A stretch of 64,000 nucleotides of DNA from G963665925 sp963678925 (GCA_963678925.1 OY787533.1:4402001-4466000), one strand, 5' to 3'. Positions 8,371 through 17,600 are shown, counted from the stretch's first letter. Notes: generated by a model from the sequence alone, not told the origin. Made by a program: numbers and translations.

Positions 8371-8742
8371 ATGCCATTCCAAACAGAATATGAATTCGAA
8401 CTGCCAAAAGGCTATATTGATCAGCAGGGCAATATGCACAAGCGCGGCATCATGCGACTCGCAACAGCTGCCGATGAAATTCTGCCAATGCGCGATCCGC
8501 GTGTACAGCAGAACCCAAGCTATCTGTCCGTCATACTTCTCTCACGGGTCATTACAAAACTGGGGGAAGTCGGACACATTGACACGAAAGTCATCGAACG
8601 TCTTTTTACCGCTGACCTCGCATATCTGCAGGATCTTTACCAACGTATCAATCAAATGGAGGCGCCTTCGTATCCCGCAGTTTGTCCTCAATGCGGACAC
8701 GAGCACGACATTCCTGTGGATTTTTTCAACTTAAGGGGATAA
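8371..8742 (+). CDS. tail assembly chaperone-like protein, zero-frame product (gpG-like position)
   Basis: This 123-residue protein lies between the two tube genes. It has an N-terminal strand segment (FELPKGYID), a helical middle (QNPSYLSVILLSRVITKLGEV) and a CxxCGHEH metal-site-like element near the end. Phages place tail-assembly chaperones between tube and tape measure, and many eCIS loci have a similar small protein here. AAAGGGGG precedes ATG 8371. Its last codons contain T TTT TTC (8721-8727), where a -1 slip would extend the protein into the next frame. The zero-frame stop is TAA 8740-8742, immediately inside the downstream hairpin. Confidence 0.8.
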   Translation: MPFQTEYEFELPKGYIDQQGNMHKRGIMRLATAADEILPMRDPRVQQNPSYLSVILLSRVITKLGEVGHIDTKVIERLFTADLAYLQDLYQRINQMEAPSYPAVCPQCGHEHDIPVDFFNLRG

Positions 8743-8753
8743 GCTGCTATCCC
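8721..8753 (+). promoter_or_regulatory. predicted programmed -1 frameshift signal
   Basis: The heptamer T TTT TTC (8721-8727) is in the correct register with the upstream frame: GAT TTT TTC. After an 8-nt spacer comes a hairpin: GGGATA (8736-8741), 6-nt loop, TATCCC (8748-8753). It can be lengthened by CTT 8730-8732 pairing with AAG 8754-8756. Slippage to TTT TTT CAA CTT leads into the downstream frame, which stays open to 8921. Heptamer, spacer length and stem all match known bacterial and phage -1 signals. Confidence 0.75.
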
Positions 8754-8921
8754 AAGGCTCAGATTTATGAGGAAATAGCCTTCATAGCTTATTATTTTCA
8801 CTGGTCCCATGAGGAAGTCATGCAAATGGACCATCTGGAGCGGCGTAGGTACTGTGAACAGATTTCCAGCATAAACAAGAAACTCAATGACACACCTGAC
8901 AATATTTTTGACGTCTTTTAG
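8727..8921 (+). CDS. DUF6760-like extension, reached by -1 frameshift (gpT-like)
   Basis: This is the 64-codon -1-frame segment ending at TAG 8919-8921. It encodes QIYEEIAFIAYYFHWSHEEV followed by MQMDHLERRRYCEQI, the pattern of the small DUF6760 family found beside eCIS tube genes and similar in role to phage T-type chaperones. It has no credible start of its own. The only upstream in-frame ATG (8691) and TTG (8682) lie inside the preceding gene without a ribosome site, and no ATG, GTG or TTG occurs between the upstream stop and the conserved region. Frameshift at 8721-8727 gives a fusion of about 183 residues. Start at a non-standard codon (ATA 8739 or ATT 8763) is the alternative. Confidence 0.75.
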   Translation, partial: QLKGISCYPKAQIYEEIAFIAYYFHWSHEEVMQMDHLERRRYCEQISSINKKLNDTPDNIFDVF

Positions 8922-8962
8922 CAGCAGTGTCAGGCTTTTGGCCATGAAAGCAGAGGTGAGCT

Positions 8963-9391
8963 ATGGCAAAGATTGATAACCTAGGCGTAACGTATCGCTA
9001 TGAGGTTGAAATAGGAAATTTCAAGGGCAATTTTTCCAAGGTCTCCGGACTGGAAGGTTCAATTGAACTTGAAGAGTATCAGGAAGGCGGGGTCAACTCC
9101 CATGTCCACATGCTTCCAAAGCGTGTCCAGAGCGGTAAACTTGTACTGGAACGTGGCGTAGGGGACCTTGCACGTATGATCAAGTGGTTCCAGCACATCA
9201 AAGAGGGAAAGCTTCAAAAATCAAGCGGCACCATAAAACTGCGAACTGAAGATAAAAAGGTTGTTCGTACCTGGGAATTTCAAGACGCATTTCCGACCAA
9301 GTGGACAGGACCATCCCTCAATGCGCTCGGCAGTGAAGTCGCTATTGAAACTCTTGAAATAACCCACTCAGGCCTGACAGAAAAAGCTTAA
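8963..9391 (+). CDS. inner tube protein 2 (Afp5-like, baseplate-proximal ring)
   Basis: This 142-residue tail-tube family protein has GNFSKVSGLEGSIELEEYQE, a long loop with LPKRVQSGKLVLERGVGD, and the C-terminal NALGSEVAIETLEITHSGL. It is a clear paralogue of tube protein 1. Afp5 and Pvc5 lie at the equivalent place before the LysM protein and form the first tube ring above the spike. GAGGTGA lies 6 nt before ATG 8963. Confidence 0.93.
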   Translation: MAKIDNLGVTYRYEVEIGNFKGNFSKVSGLEGSIELEEYQEGGVNSHVHMLPKRVQSGKLVLERGVGDLARMIKWFQHIKEGKLQKSSGTIKLRTEDKKVVRTWEFQDAFPTKWTGPSLNALGSEVAIETLEITHSGLTEKA

Positions 9392-9499
9392 TGAAGAAAA
9401 CGATAATAGACGCGATTAATGAAAGTTTGAATAGAACATGATCCATAGCTTTACCCATATGGACACCACACATACCATGACAGAACAAGGCAGGCGCTT

Positions 9500-12400
9500 A
9501 TGATTACATACAGACCCATCATTCGTGAAAATAGAATAATGACACATGTTCTCGTAAGACCAGAAATGTCCTTGTTTTCCACATGGATTATGAGTCGTTA
9601 CGGCTTTTCGAGCGCTTTTTTCCGTCCAGTAGATATGTATTTTTTAGAGCTGATGGGGCTGGGGGGATCAGATGAACCCCTTACCTATGAGCAGGATCTT
9701 CATGCGTACAACAACTACAGTCAGATCCTTAATCTGTCTGAACACACACAGGTCATCCAGCATTATCATACACACGAATCTTCCGTGGTTCATTCAGCCG
9801 TTCAAAAGCTGTTTGAAACCTACATTGAAACGCCGAGACTTCATTTTTCAAATAGAAGCCTGCATGCTACATCTGTTCTGAGTATGCCAGTCCACACACT
9901 GAACAGCCTAAGGTACTTCAATGACCGTCAAATGCAGTGCGCCCTGTTCACGAAACAGCAGTATCTTCAGCTGTTTGAAAAAACAGTGTCACACCATGAA
10001 TACGGTTCAAGAATATCCGTGTTCAATAAGCTGTCCGCACTCGAATCGGCTACTCAAATGCCGCAAGCAGAACCCGACCAGTCGGCCCAGGAACCAAGGC
10101 CGGATAGCAGGATACCTGACGCTTACAGACAAAACGAAAAACACCCCGCACTGCTGAGTGTCTTTGACTGGGAGTCTGCATCTTTTAGCTTTGCACAGCT
10201 CTATTACAATAAGGCCTACAGATCTTCATTCAGCAGCACGCGCAGACAGATGCGCAGTTTTGCTCTGACAAGCCCTACAATGCACTATGGTTCCTTGAGC
10301 ACTGCCAATTATCTGATGTATGCCAAAGCCTATGCAAGCAGGTACTATAAGGCTCAGAAGCATGCTGTGCCGAATGCACCTTCACTCTTTGATCAAGCGG
10401 GTGCATTCCTACCTGCCATCAATTATTTGAAGACGCTGCAAACCCTAGTCAATACGCTGTCAAAGGCAAGTACAGATCAACCAGCATCCTTAAACCAATT
10501 GTCTTTAAGTCCAGGCTTTGAGAGTAGAAATACCCAGACTATGAAGACTGTACAATCAACAGATGACTTCAACTCGCTGCGTGCGGATTTTGTTCAGAAC
10601 ACATGGTCGCAGGTTCTGGAATCCTTAACAGATGCCTATACCAGCTACACTGCTTATCCATCTGTATTCAACCAAAAGGTGCATAGAATTTCGAACAGTA
10701 CACACACTTCAGAAGAAAACGCAGCGTTTGCTCAGCTTTTATTACAGCAAAATGATTTTCAACCGTCTAGAACCGAACACGTCATTTACCAAGGTTCGGC
10801 GCAAAGTCATACCACCACCTCATATGCTGAGATGGCAAGCACACGAGGACTGATTCATGAAATTGCAGAAGTAGCCAACAGATACCTAGAGCACGATTTG
10901 ATATTTGCAGACTCTGCAATAGATGAGAAAACGCCAGCATCCCAAAACAGCAGTGACTTCAATAAACTGAATGTCTTCGATTTGCATGTCGTTGACACAC
11001 TCGTGCAAAAACTGAATGCAAGTCCTGATGTTTTTTCAAGACATGACATATACAGGCTTCTCACGTCTTCCTCATACACCCTTGAAAAGAGGGCTATGAA
11101 GTCAATTGAGAACACCTTAAACATGCACAAGCGGCTTGATTTTACAGTGCAAGCATTTTCACATGCAGCAGCGTCGAAAGATCATCTTTTCCAAAGCGCA
11201 TTTTTAAAAGTCCATGATTTCTTGAACATACTGCTTGAAAAAAGGCTCATGCAGCATCCCGCTTTAATGGGGTCCGATTTCGTAAGTCCTCTTTCAATCA
11301 GCACAGATTTCACAAGTCTTTTAAGTGCGAATGCACTTTTAAATAATACAGCAGGCACACAGCCGACTGTTGAAAATGCATTTCTAAATGCGTCTTTTAA
11401 CATTTCAAGCCAGCACACACTGGGCTCAAACATATTTAACCACAGTGACAACCACTACATGCTGCAGCTGATGCATAGGGTTCAGCTGGAAAATGAACCA
11501 CATTTATACCATCACCAGCACAAGTACAGTCTTGATGGAACCCCCCAGGTTTCCCAGCGTAAGCAGATTCATATAATCGACAAAACCGATCAGCAAAAGC
11601 AGTTTAATCGAAAAGAACAATACACATTAAAGCCTTCGCACACTCAAGCAATTGCTTCACAGACACAGGTCTACGAAAAGGCACTGACCGAGCTTGAGCT
11701 ACCTGCCTTCAATGTTTTTGAATTTAGAAACAAAGTCCATCAGTACTTTGAAGCATGGGCAAAGGATGAAGTCCAGCTGAGGCTGACAGCCTTACAAGCT
11801 TCACTTACTCAAATTGAAAGCAACCATGAGAACCTGGCTTTGAAACAAGACAACAAAGCCTTGATTTCCATGTTTACCCAAATACAGAACACTGCGACGT
11901 ACTGCAGCATACCCGCCGACATTGTACACGGAATACTCAGGCACTACTTACATCAAACAGCCTACTCAGAGGTTAAGACAAGCCTGCTTGAGACTTCCAT
12001 ACAGAAAGCAGTCCTAGGGTATTCTGATTATCAGTCATTGTCAAAATCACTGAATTTCAGCAGTACCCTGAATACGATTATACCGCTGCCGATTTCAGAA
12101 TCTCTGAGTCGTGTACTTACTAATAATTCGGTAACCTCCATGCGAAACATGCACACAGATTTGAAATATTTCAATCTGAACAGACCGTTTGTTGCACAGC
12201 GTTTCGCGGGGTCGATTGACGAAAACAGGAAGGGCGTCACACAATCTGTTTTATTAGAAACTGAATCTTTAAGTGCGCTTTCCGTTTCTGATGGGTTATC
12301 TACTTCAAATAGATTTTCCAGTTCCAGCACTTTTTCCGACACCTATTATGGCATGATTCTTAGCGAAGTTATAACCGGCATCTTAGATAAGCGGACTTTA

Positions 12401-14542
12401 TCTAGCGCGCGCACAAGTTTTCAAAATGACTTGGAGCGCAGGGGACTTTTAAGCGTTCATCCCCTTGATGCCTTTAGAAAAACCTCGCATCAGAACAAAA
12501 CGATCCTGCATCTACTCAGAAACAGGACCACAGAAAATGTCCTTACAAGACATGCAATCTATAGACTCAAAGGAGAAGTAAATAGAGAAATTACAAATAA
12601 AATCAAAAATACGCAAGATTTTAAAGACTTTGCCGAAGACACCAGAAAGGATAGCAGAAGGGATACAAGAAAGGATTCTACAGTTATGGCTTCTGCAGTT
12701 AAAACTTCCAATGCGACTTTTGTCAATGAATCGGATAATAATTCGATCACAGCATTAAACAAGGATTCTGTACTTAAGGGCCTAATGACTCAAGACGCCA
12801 TCCATGTCTTAAGCACAAGTTATTTGGACGCTTCAAGCAAGACTTTAATTAAAGCTTCACGCGACACCATCATGCAGACAATCCATACGGTGGCAACTAT
12901 GCAGCTGCAACATGCACATCCTAGAAATCGCCGTGAAAATGTCCGCTCTAAAACAGATTACAAACCTGATTCTAGAAAAGGCGCAAGTGACCATGAACTT
13001 GGCAAGGCGCACCTTGTCACACACACAAGTTCTTCTGATGCTCGTGAATCTACTTATATGGCTTCTTACACGGCTTCATACACTGACCGTCTAAGCCTTG
13101 TTTTTAATGACAGTCTCTATGAGACACTCATGCGCAAGACACAAGAGACCCTGAATACACTTAGGGGGCAAGCCGGTGAAATCAGCGGCCGAAGACCTTT
13201 GTATGACCACACACGTGACAAGGTCATGACGACTGCAGGGCTGTACCCATCAAGAACCATACTCTCAAGCACCTTCAGAAGCACAATGCAGAGTGGGGTC
13301 ACACGTATTTTGCTGGGCCTGAAAAATCAAGACTACACAGAGCTGCAATTGCCAAACACCATCAGGCAGCAAATAGAGCGCATAACCGCGGACCAAGTCC
13401 ACCTGCTCAGTGCTGACATCCTACAAGGAATCGAGCCCGACCTCCAAGAGGTGGTCAATCAAATCACCAAGACGGCGCATTTGGGAAGGGTTACATCACC
13501 TATAGCACTGCAAACGCCTGAGATATTACAAACATCTGATGCACGCCAAATAAGCAAGGCACTCCAAACAATCGAAACACTTAAAGCAGATGAAACACCA
13601 CAAAAATTCCACAGGACTCTACTTGAAACAAGTATTTTGACACAGGGGCTTCAAAACGTCTTGACGACACACGAAAACCACCTTATAAACCAGCTTAAAC
13701 GCCCACTCATACACGCAATTATTAGTCGGTTGGAGTCAAATGTCACAACAGCAAACCCTAGTTTTACGCGCAGTGCCAAAGCCTATAAGACAAGCTCAGA
13801 AAAGCACTCACAAGCATACCATGAAAGCTTTGAAACACTCTCCGAGGTTCTCGAGAGCCATGTGAACAGAGAGCTCAAGTATGCTATTAAGAGGGTTTCC
13901 CTTCACTCAGAGCTTTATGCAAACCGGGAAACATCTCAAAACACGCAGATTAGAACTGGAAAAAAAGCCGGAAGCATGAATAACATTCATCTTCGCACCT
14001 TTTTTGACCCCCCTCAAACGGCAGCATTTACACGGTATTTTACTAAGACCATTACAAAAAGAAGGGACAGCGTGCAGGCAAAGATCACAGAAAATAAGGC
14101 ATCACAGCTGGATGAAAGCATAGGTCCAGTCATGACCCTTGAAACACACGAAATCCCTTCAAAAGACAGTGTTGTTACGGGCAAAGAGACACACATGATC
14201 AAACGTATGATTTCGTCTGCCAAGGCCATGACTCAAATGACAAAAACCACGCTCGAAGAAATTGAAAACAGAAATATACGTCCAGTACAAAAGAATTACA
14301 CCAGCCAAGCGCAAGCTCTCATGAAAAAAATGCAGGACAAGCCGCGCGAACGGCCTATGGAATCCATTGAGATAACCAGCACGGATTTGAAAACGCCAGA
14401 AGCGCAGGACATCATGCAGCCTAAAAGCGTAATGCCAGAAAAGGCATCCCTTGAAACCGTTGATATTGATGCGATTTTTGAAAAGATATACAAGAAGTTT
14501 GAAAAGCGTATTTCCTTCGAAAAACGTCGCAGAGGACTTTAG
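9500..14542 (+). CDS. very large unrecognised protein in the Afp6 position; possible tape measure or cargo
   Basis: This 1680-residue protein has no domain I recognise. It is rich in Ser, Thr, His, Gln and Asn, almost free of Cys, has no signal peptide or clear transmembrane span, and alternates helix-like segments with low-complexity stretches. These include an Arg/Lys/Asp cluster near residues 1045-1062 (EDTRKDSRRDTRKDS). It ends in a basic amphipathic helix, DAIFEKIYKKFEKRISFEKR. I recall similar basic ends on variable-length proteins at this locus in other eCIS, which would suit docking to the hub, but I cannot verify this. Its length and the lack of another obvious candidate make it the best tape-measure candidate; a polymorphic cargo is the main alternative. 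ATG 9500 follows AAGGCAGG. Confidence 0.75.
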   Translation: MITYRPIIRENRIMTHVLVRPEMSLFSTWIMSRYGFSSAFFRPVDMYFLELMGLGGSDEPLTYEQDLHAYNNYSQILNLSEHTQVIQHYHTHESSVVHSAVQKLFETYIETPRLHFSNRSLHATSVLSMPVHTLNSLRYFNDRQMQCALFTKQQYLQLFEKTVSHHEYGSRISVFNKLSALESATQMPQAEPDQSAQEPRPDSRIPDAYRQNEKHPALLSVFDWESASFSFAQLYYNKAYRSSFSSTRRQMRSFALTSPTMHYGSLSTANYLMYAKAYASRYYKAQKHAVPNAPSLFDQAGAFLPAINYLKTLQTLVNTLSKASTDQPASLNQLSLSPGFESRNTQTMKTVQSTDDFNSLRADFVQNTWSQVLESLTDAYTSYTAYPSVFNQKVHRISNSTHTSEENAAFAQLLLQQNDFQPSRTEHVIYQGSAQSHTTTSYAEMASTRGLIHEIAEVANRYLEHDLIFADSAIDEKTPASQNSSDFNKLNVFDLHVVDTLVQKLNASPDVFSRHDIYRLLTSSSYTLEKRAMKSIENTLNMHKRLDFTVQAFSHAAASKDHLFQSAFLKVHDFLNILLEKRLMQHPALMGSDFVSPLSISTDFTSLLSANALLNNTAGTQPTVENAFLNASFNISSQHTLGSNIFNHSDNHYMLQLMHRVQLENEPHLYHHQHKYSLDGTPQVSQRKQIHIIDKTDQQKQFNRKEQYTLKPSHTQAIASQTQVYEKALTELELPAFNVFEFRNKVHQYFEAWAKDEVQLRLTALQASLTQIESNHENLALKQDNKALISMFTQIQNTATYCSIPADIVHGILRHYLHQTAYSEVKTSLLETSIQKAVLGYSDYQSLSKSLNFSSTLNTIIPLPISESLSRVLTNNSVTSMRNMHTDLKYFNLNRPFVAQRFAGSIDENRKGVTQSVLLETESLSALSVSDGLSTSNRFSSSSTFSDTYYGMILSEVITGILDKRTLSSARTSFQNDLERRGLLSVHPLDAFRKTSHQNKTILHLLRNRTTENVLTRHAIYRLKGEVNREITNKIKNTQDFKDFAEDTRKDSRRDTRKDSTVMASAVKTSNATFVNESDNNSITALNKDSVLKGLMTQDAIHVLSTSYLDASSKTLIKASRDTIMQTIHTVATMQLQHAHPRNRRENVRSKTDYKPDSRKGASDHELGKAHLVTHTSSSDARESTYMASYTASYTDRLSLVFNDSLYETLMRKTQETLNTLRGQAGEISGRRPLYDHTRDKVMTTAGLYPSRTILSSTFRSTMQSGVTRILLGLKNQDYTELQLPNTIRQQIERITADQVHLLSADILQGIEPDLQEVVNQITKTAHLGRVTSPIALQTPEILQTSDARQISKALQTIETLKADETPQKFHRTLLETSILTQGLQNVLTTHENHLINQLKRPLIHAIISRLESNVTTANPSFTRSAKAYKTSSEKHSQAYHESFETLSEVLESHVNRELKYAIKRVSLHSELYANRETSQNTQIRTGKKAGSMNNIHLRTFFDPPQTAAFTRYFTKTITKRRDSVQAKITENKASQLDESIGPVMTLETHEIPSKDSVVTGKETHMIKRMISSAKAMTQMTKTTLEEIENRNIRPVQKNYTSQAQALMKKMQDKPRERPMESIEITSTDLKTPEAQDIMQPKSVMPEKASLETVDIDAIFEKIYKKFEKRISFEKRRRGL

Positions 14543-14593
14543 AAAAGGCTATCGTACATAAGACCATACAATTGAAGAAATCAGGTGACCCAT

Positions 14594-15244
14594 ATGGCTC
14601 TAAAAAAAGCTGAACTTCAGATTATTGGAGAGAAGAAGACAGAAAAGGTCAAAGTCCTATTCAATCCAAACGAATACAAAATCACCAGCGCCAAAAAATT
14701 CAAATGGATACAGCCTGTCGGCGCCGAACGGCCTATCAAGCAGTATGTTGGTTCCGAGGTGCCCCAGCTTGAAGTCGAGCTCTTTTTTGACACTTACGGA
14801 ACACCGCAGCCCGAGTCCAAGAAAAAGGATGTACGGACCTACACCGAAAAGGTCATGGCTGCCATGAAGGTAGATGCAGGACTGCACCAGCCACCTGAAG
14901 TGAAATTCGTATGGGGCTCGCTTAATTTTCAGGGCGTGCTGACCAAGGCCACTCAGACTTTCACCATGTTTCTTGACTCAGGCAAGCCGGTTCGTGCCAA
15001 AATAGCCATTACACTGGAATCGGTGGATACCCTTGAAGCCCTCATGAAGAAGACGCCGCTTGAGTCTCCTGACAGAACCAAGCACAGGGTTCTCAAGCAA
15101 GAAGAAAAGCTCTGGCAGATGGCTGCAAAGGAGTACGACAATCCCGGCGAATGGAAGCGGATTGCAAAAGCCAACAGCATTGCAAACCCACGCGTTCTTT
15201 CAAGCGGAACACGCATTAAGGTGCCGAACATACACGAATCATAA
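14594..15244 (+). CDS. LysM-domain baseplate hub protein (Afp7-like)
   Basis: This 216-residue protein has an N-terminal hub domain with the typical VLFNPNEYKITSAKKFKW and VPQLEVELFFDTYG. A C-terminal LysM-like module, about residues 160-214, carries EKLWQMAAKEYDNPGEWKRI and GTRIKVPN. It corresponds to Afp7/Pvc7 and gp53/LysM-type phage baseplate proteins, which clamp the hub to the tube. ATG 14594 is 5 nt after AGGTGA; the GTG at 14585 lies inside the ribosome site and is rejected. The next gene follows after 42 nt. Confidence 0.92.
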   Translation: MALKKAELQIIGEKKTEKVKVLFNPNEYKITSAKKFKWIQPVGAERPIKQYVGSEVPQLEVELFFDTYGTPQPESKKKDVRTYTEKVMAAMKVDAGLHQPPEVKFVWGSLNFQGVLTKATQTFTMFLDSGKPVRAKIAITLESVDTLEALMKKTPLESPDRTKHRVLKQEEKLWQMAAKEYDNPGEWKRIAKANSIANPRVLSSGTRIKVPNIHES

Positions 15245-15286
15245 TCAAGGGTCCAACATCAGAACATGAGCTAAGGGGGGTGCACA

Positions 15287-16384
15287 ATGGACAAGGGCGC
15301 CTATAAGATCAGTGATCTTTCAAAAAAATACAAGGATTTTTCAGTTCCAACCCAGGTCATCAAAATAAAGGGCAAGGATCTGGCGAGCGCAGGAGTTGTC
15401 GCTTCAAGCCTGAGTGTCGAGCTGAGCATACAGGATTCTGCCAATGCCTGCACCTTTGATATTCTCAACGCCTACGACCTGAAAAGTCGAAGCTTCAACA
15501 AGGATTGGCTGGATAAGTACTTCTCCCTGGGCAACATCGTCGATGTGGAGCTTGGATATGTGGAGACAAAGCTGGTCTATAAGGGGTATATATCCCTTGT
15601 AAGTGCAGACTTTTCTGAGTCTGAGTTCCCCAAGCTCTCCATAGAGTGCATGGATGTCAAGGGGCTCATGATGCAGGACATCAAGTCCGAAAAAAAGGTC
15701 TATGAAACTTACGGCGATGCTGTGAAGAAGATTTTCAACGACTACACGGCACTGGCGAAAAAGCTGGAAATAGATAAAACACCCAAGCTTGAGCATCCCA
15801 TAGAACAGAATCGGCAAAGCGATTACGACTTTGTGCTCGAAGTCTCCAAGAAACTGAATTACGAGTTCTTTGCCCTGGGCGATACCGTCTACTTCAGGGA
15901 ACCCCGTAAGATTACAAAGCCGATTATCACCTTCGAGTGGGGTCAGTATATCATGTCCTTTTCAAGGGATATCGGGCTCCATTCCCAAGTCAGCGAAGTC
16001 ATTGTTCGCGGCTATGATACGAAAAATCACAAGGTCGTTGAGGGGAAGGCGGACAAGGTCAAGAAGGCAGGCAAGGGCAAGAAGGAGGCAGATGGCGTCA
16101 CAACACTCCTAAAAGGCGCTAAGGTCACTATAATTGATGAATCCATTACGACCGCTGAGGAAGCAAAAAAAAGAGCCGAAGCCGAGCTCGACCGACGAAG
16201 CATGAGCTTTGTCACCGGGTCAGGAACCTGCATAGGTATTCCAGAGCTGATTCCGGGGCGCTACCTCCAGCTAAAGAATTTCGACCCGACAATAGACAAC
16301 GACTACTATATAACCAGTGTGAAACATGCGTTTTCCGATAGCGGTTATACAACAACCTTTAAAGTGGCGGTGAATGTGATATGA
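15287..16384 (+). CDS. baseplate hub protein, phage late control gpD / VgrG N-terminal family
   Basis: This 365-residue protein matches the gpD/gp27-like half of VgrG-type spikes. It has early strands (SVELSIQDSANACTFDI), the repeated beta-barrel pattern, NRQSDYDFVLEVSKKLNYEF and FREP, and a C-terminal LIPGRYLQLKNFDPTIDNDY. In Afp8 and Pvc8 the hub and spike are one protein; here the hub ends at 16384 and the spike is a separate overlapping gene. A lysine-rich low-complexity stretch around residues 246-265 (KADKVKKAGKGKKEADG) interrupts the family pattern. AAGGGGGG lies ahead of ATG 15287. Confidence 0.9.
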   Translation: MDKGAYKISDLSKKYKDFSVPTQVIKIKGKDLASAGVVASSLSVELSIQDSANACTFDILNAYDLKSRSFNKDWLDKYFSLGNIVDVELGYVETKLVYKGYISLVSADFSESEFPKLSIECMDVKGLMMQDIKSEKKVYETYGDAVKKIFNDYTALAKKLEIDKTPKLEHPIEQNRQSDYDFVLEVSKKLNYEFFALGDTVYFREPRKITKPIITFEWGQYIMSFSRDIGLHSQVSEVIVRGYDTKNHKVVEGKADKVKKAGKGKKEADGVTTLLKGAKVTIIDESITTAEEAKKRAEAELDRRSMSFVTGSGTCIGIPELIPGRYLQLKNFDPTIDNDYYITSVKHAFSDSGYTTTFKVAVNVI

Positions 16385-17136
16385 GTTTAATCGATCTGTT
16401 ACAACAGGACAGCAATAAATCTGATGACAAGATGTATGGTCTTACACTTGGCATCGTTACCAATACAAATGACCCGGACAACCTTGGCAGAATTAAGGTT
16501 CAGCTCCTCCTGCGCGATACGAGCGATAACGAAACCGATTGGATCCGTGTTGCGGTTCCTTTTGCAGGGAAACAGATGGGTGCCTATTTCATTCCCGATG
16601 TGAACGATGAGGTGCTTGTCGGATTCATTAACGGCGACATACATAAGCCCTTTGTGGTAGCCGGTCTATGGAACAAGGACAATGCGCCGCCTGTTGGCAG
16701 CGAGGACGGAAAAAATCTGACGAAGATGATTAAAACCAAGTCCGGTATTGAGGTCATTCTGGAAGATTCAGAAGACGGCGAATCGTCCACTGTTGATATC
16801 AAGACTCCCAAAGGCATGCACGTCACCCTCAAGGATAAGGATGAAGTCATTCAAATCGCTGACAAGGGTGGAAAGAACGGTGTGAAAATCGATACCAAGG
16901 GCGGACAGATGAATGTGACCGCAGACAAGAAAATCACTGTAAAATCTGGAGGTTCTCAGATCGTACTCGACGGAACCGGTCAGAAAATAGATATCAAAAC
17001 GACAACACTCAGCATCAAGGCTGCGAAAATAGACATAAACGCCGATGCCAGCATGACCATCAAGTCCGGCGGACTTCTCAACGTCGAAGCCGGCGGCCCT
17101 GCGAACATCAAAGGCGCTATTGTAAAAATCAATTAG
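16381..17136 (+). CDS. spike protein, gp5/VgrG OB-fold plus beta-helix
   Basis: This 251-residue protein starts in the ATGA overlap with the hub gene, so translation is coupled. Residues 18-95 form the gp5 OB-fold (GIVTNTNDPDNLGRIKVQL, WIRVAVPFAG, VNDEVLVGF). The rest is a triple-stranded beta-helix of short repeats (KITVKSGGSQIVLDG, ASMTIKSGGLLNVEAGG) ending in the typical AIVKIN. It forms the trimeric piercing spike. No PAAR tip gene was recognised nearby, so the tip is either this protein alone or an unidentified one. Confidence 0.92.
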   Translation: MSLIDLLQQDSNKSDDKMYGLTLGIVTNTNDPDNLGRIKVQLLLRDTSDNETDWIRVAVPFAGKQMGAYFIPDVNDEVLVGFINGDIHKPFVVAGLWNKDNAPPVGSEDGKNLTKMIKTKSGIEVILEDSEDGESSTVDIKTPKGMHVTLKDKDEVIQIADKGGKNGVKIDTKGGQMNVTADKKITVKSGGSQIVLDGTGQKIDIKTTTLSIKAAKIDINADASMTIKSGGLLNVEAGGPANIKGAIVKIN

Positions 17137-17186
17137 AAACTTAACAAGTCATTCAACACGTACATCAAAATGGTCAGGTGATGATA

Positions 17187-17588
17187 TTGAATCAAAAGTT
17201 CACAGGTACTGGTTGGCGATTTCCCGTACGTCCAACCGAACAGATGGGACACATGGAAGCCGCACAGGATGAAGCACTCATACAACAGTCCATTCGTATG
17301 ATTGTGATGACCCGTAAAGGCGAACGCGTCATGCGTCCGGAATTCGGATGCGATATTCACGCATATGTTTTTGAAACCCTGGATTATACCAACCTGAAAC
17401 AGATGGAGCATGTGGTTGAAGAAGCCCTGACACTTTGGGAACCCCGCATTACAGAAATCGAAGTGACTGCACAGGAGCATCCTTCCGAGGAAGCCTGTGT
17501 CATGATTGAAATCAACTATATAGTACGTGCGACAAACAATCCGCACAATCTCGTATTCCCATTTTACTTGACAGAGGGTATGGAATAG
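17187..17588 (+). CDS. gp25-like baseplate wedge / sheath initiator protein (Afp9-like)
   Basis: This is a protein of about 133 residues of the gp25/GPW family. GWRFPVRPTEQMG at the start, IRMIVMTRKGERVMRPEFGCD and the C-terminal beta strand match the lysozyme-related gp25 fold, including the EFGC segment where sheath polymerisation begins. TTG 17187 is preferred as start because AGGTGA (17176-17181) is 5 nt before it; the ATG at 17181 and GTG at 17178 overlap that site. The gene lies between spike and baseplate J, as in Afp and PVC. Confidence 0.9.
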   Translation: MNQKFTGTGWRFPVRPTEQMGHMEAAQDEALIQQSIRMIVMTRKGERVMRPEFGCDIHAYVFETLDYTNLKQMEHVVEEALTLWEPRITEIEVTAQEHPSEEACVMIEINYIVRATNNPHNLVFPFYLTEGME

Positions 17589-17600
17589 CTGGAGGCACTT

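Noticed and set aside
8682..8720. Independent start for the DUF6760 frame at TTG 8682 or ATG 8691
   Set aside because: No Shine-Dalgarno precedes either codon, and the extra residues (MSSMRTRARHSCG) are out-of-frame reading of the CxxCGHEH coding sequence.
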